Source: Pseudomonas gingeri
GTDB taxonomy: Bacteria > Pseudomonadota > Gammaproteobacteria > Pseudomonadales > Pseudomonadaceae
Length of the DNA stretch: 64,000 bases
Reading direction: 5' to 3'
Assembly (NCBI RefSeq): GCF_013385635.1
Contig: NZ_JACAPR010000011.1
Span: forward strand, 248,001 to 312,000
A program made the position numbers and the translations under genes. Below are positions 62,773-64,000 of this stretch, one piece after another; positions within the stretch are counted from its first letter, which is position 1; every line of letters starts with the position of its first letter. The notes beneath the pieces are model-generated. The model did not search any database. It was not told the DNA's origin and was given only the letters and a program-made list of their open reading frames with translations.

Positions 62773-64000
62773 TTAGTTGTAGTGCGCGCCGTTGTTGCCG
62801 GCTTTGATATGGGCCGCAGTAAAGGGTGGAAGGCGAATCAGTCCATGTTCTGACGAAGTGCTGGCGGCCAAGGGGTCGGTAAGGAATAGTTTTCCATCGC
62901 CCTGAAGATTGATTAGAAGCTCCTGAGCAGAGAAAAGATGTTCGGTCTGGCCGGAGGCGACATGATTCGAAAGTCTCAGGTCCGAGCTTGTCAGTTCCGT
63001 GGAGTCAGCGGTTGTGCCTGTCAATATCTGATGGTCAAGCTCCAGCCCGAAAATATCCTGGTAGATCATCAACTCTACAAAACCGCGCAATATATGAGGC
63101 GCGGCATCATCACCAAAGCGATCCAAGGCATGGGATATAAGGTTGTCAAGAACCCAGCGACCATGTGCCTGGTCGACCGAAGTGTGAACGTCGAAGTAGT
63201 GACAGTCGACTTTTCCGCTGTAGATTTCGCGAACGGATTCACCCAGTTGTTTCTGCCATACAATGAAGCACGCTTCATTGCGGAAGAATGCGCCCAGGTA
63301 ACGCAAGAACTTACTTTTATCGTGGCAGATCTGGTAGGTATAGGCCGAGACCAGCATGTTGCTGGTGAGGAAGTGGTCCTGGTAGGCATCCGGTGTATCG
63401 CTCAGACCAAGATCCACCATCGTCTTCTCATACAAATGGCTGTGTTTGTCCTCAGGGACGCCATTGCCCATCTCGTCCTGGTAGACCCGCAGCAAATGAG
63501 ACTGCAAGGTGCCGAACGCGCCTGTTGCGTAAAGTCCCATCGGCGCGCCTTCGATGAGGAACTCGATCGAGAACTGCGTCAACAGGCTCCTCATCAGTGC
63601 CTGGCCGTTTGGGTCGTTGAGGATGTAGGAAAGCGTAGGGTCAAACTCGCCATTCTTGAGTCGACCAAATTCCTCATCCAGCTGTATGCCGAAGAACGAC
63701 TTCAACTGCTCTGCCGAAACCGAGAAGTCGACTTTATCCAGTTGCGAACTGATCGGTGCAAATACGACGGCTTCGAGGGTTCTCAGCTCATCCAGGGCTT
63801 TCTTGCTTTTATCACGACCATATCGTTCGTCGAGATGCTGCTGGATGTCTCCTTCGATTTCCTTGTTCAGGAATAGCATGTCCTGTTCGTAGCAACCAAG
63901 CAGGCGCTTCACATTTTTATTCATGCGAGCGCCCAGGAGTTCCTCTGTTGCAAGATTGAGTTTTACAGTTTTCCCATTGGGGAGCGGATAGGAAAGATGG
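62773..64000 (-). CDS. Heme-oxygenase-like diiron redox enzyme, 5' end probably beyond the window
   Basis: From the first visible ATG (63924) the protein has 383 residues, but the frame stays open to the window edge (ending LNLATEELLGAR before that Met), and no ribosome binding site precedes that ATG. The true start therefore probably lies outside. Carboxylate and His residues in two helix pairs (YQDEMGN, then EDKHSHLYEKTM; and CHYFDVHTSVDQAHGRWVLD) fit the heme-oxygenase-like diiron oxidase/oxygenase family ('iron-containing redox enzyme'). Members cleave C-C bonds, desaturate, or oxidise amines to nitro or nitroso groups. It is the first visible gene of the operon with the aminotransferase and NRPS. 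Confidence 0.8.
   Translation of the reverse strand, partial: HLSYPLPNGKTVKLNLATEELLGARMNKNVKRLLGCYEQDMLFLNKEIEGDIQQHLDERYGRDKSKKALDELRTLEAVVFAPISSQLDKVDFSVSAEQLKSFFGIQLDEEFGRLKNGEFDPTLSYILNDPNGQALMRSLLTQFSIEFLIEGAPMGLYATGAFGTLQSHLLRVYQDEMGNGVPEDKHSHLYEKTMVDLGLSDTPDAYQDHFLTSNMLVSAYTYQICHDKSKFLRYLGAFFRNEACFIVWQKQLGESVREIYSGKVDCHYFDVHTSVDQAHGRWVLDNLISHALDRFGDDAAPHILRGFVELMIYQDIFGLELDHQILTGTTADSTELTSSDLRLSNHVASGQTEHLFSAQELLINLQGDGKLFLTDPLAASTSSEHGLIRLPPFTAAHIKAGNNGAHYN

Noticed and set aside
56849..64000. Assignment of the operon to the mgo (leudiazen) or ham (fragin/valdiazen) pathways
   Set aside because: The A-T-reductase NRPS and the aminotransferase recall ham/mgo, but the expected AurF-type N-oxygenase and cyclase genes are not visible; kept as an open question because the right flank is missing.

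Overview
The window looks like a chromosomal segment of a Pseudomonas, most likely of the P. fluorescens/P. putida side of the genus. This rests on the high GC and strong codon bias, Pseudomonas-type REP/REPIN palindromes, DUF3077 and DUF1737 proteins, an SfnB-type sulfur cluster with a sigma-54 promoter, and a Mrp antiporter with a fused A/B subunit. Species is not resolved.

Layout. 1-3.7 kb: the end of a calpain-like cysteine protease, then a divergent ECF sigma factor / membrane anti-sigma factor pair with a catalase-like peroxidase. 3.8-31.2 kb: a nearly complete type VI secretion system (T6SS), tssA-B-C-hcp-E-F-G-clpV, three protease-like putative effectors, vgrG, an FHA protein, tssK-L-M and tagF. 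It is followed on the other strand by a PP2C phosphatase, a Ser/Thr kinase, a membrane sensor with a c-type heme motif and a FecR-like exported protein. No tssJ is visible; TssL carries its own OmpA-like domain. At 31.4-32.1 kb a stand-alone protein carries a CNF1/BLF1-like Cys-His arrangement. Calpain-like, YopT-like, zincin-like and deamidase-like candidates without obvious immunity genes suggest that this T6SS may act on eukaryotic hosts or predators (inference).

32.3-38.4 kb: six-gene Mrp/Mnh Na+/H+ antiporter operon. 38.5-40.3 kb: an EamA exporter and a divergent XRE-cupin regulator, bracketed by two inverted copies of a 107-bp palindromic element. 40.4-51.1 kb: a sulfur-scavenging region behind a sigma-54 promoter: SfnB-like oxidoreductase, a small C-terminal-domain paralogue, a flavin monooxygenase, then an adenylate-forming-like remnant protein, a Liv-type ABC transporter and an FAD/NAD(P) oxidoreductase.

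51.1-54.5 kb: tRNA-Cys with promoter and terminator, followed by a low-GC patch of toxin-antitoxin relics, orphan antitoxins, a DUF3077 gene behind a structured leader and several very small genes. 54.6-56.7 kb: a two-gene DNA-repair operon (radical SAM plus TIGR03915-type protein) with a near-perfect LexA box. 56.8-64 kb: a four-gene operon on the minus strand (diiron redox enzyme, class III aminotransferase, adenylation-carrier-reductase NRPS, EamA exporter), running off the right edge. It looks like an uncharacterised small-molecule pathway and is the strongest candidate here for undescribed biosynthesis.
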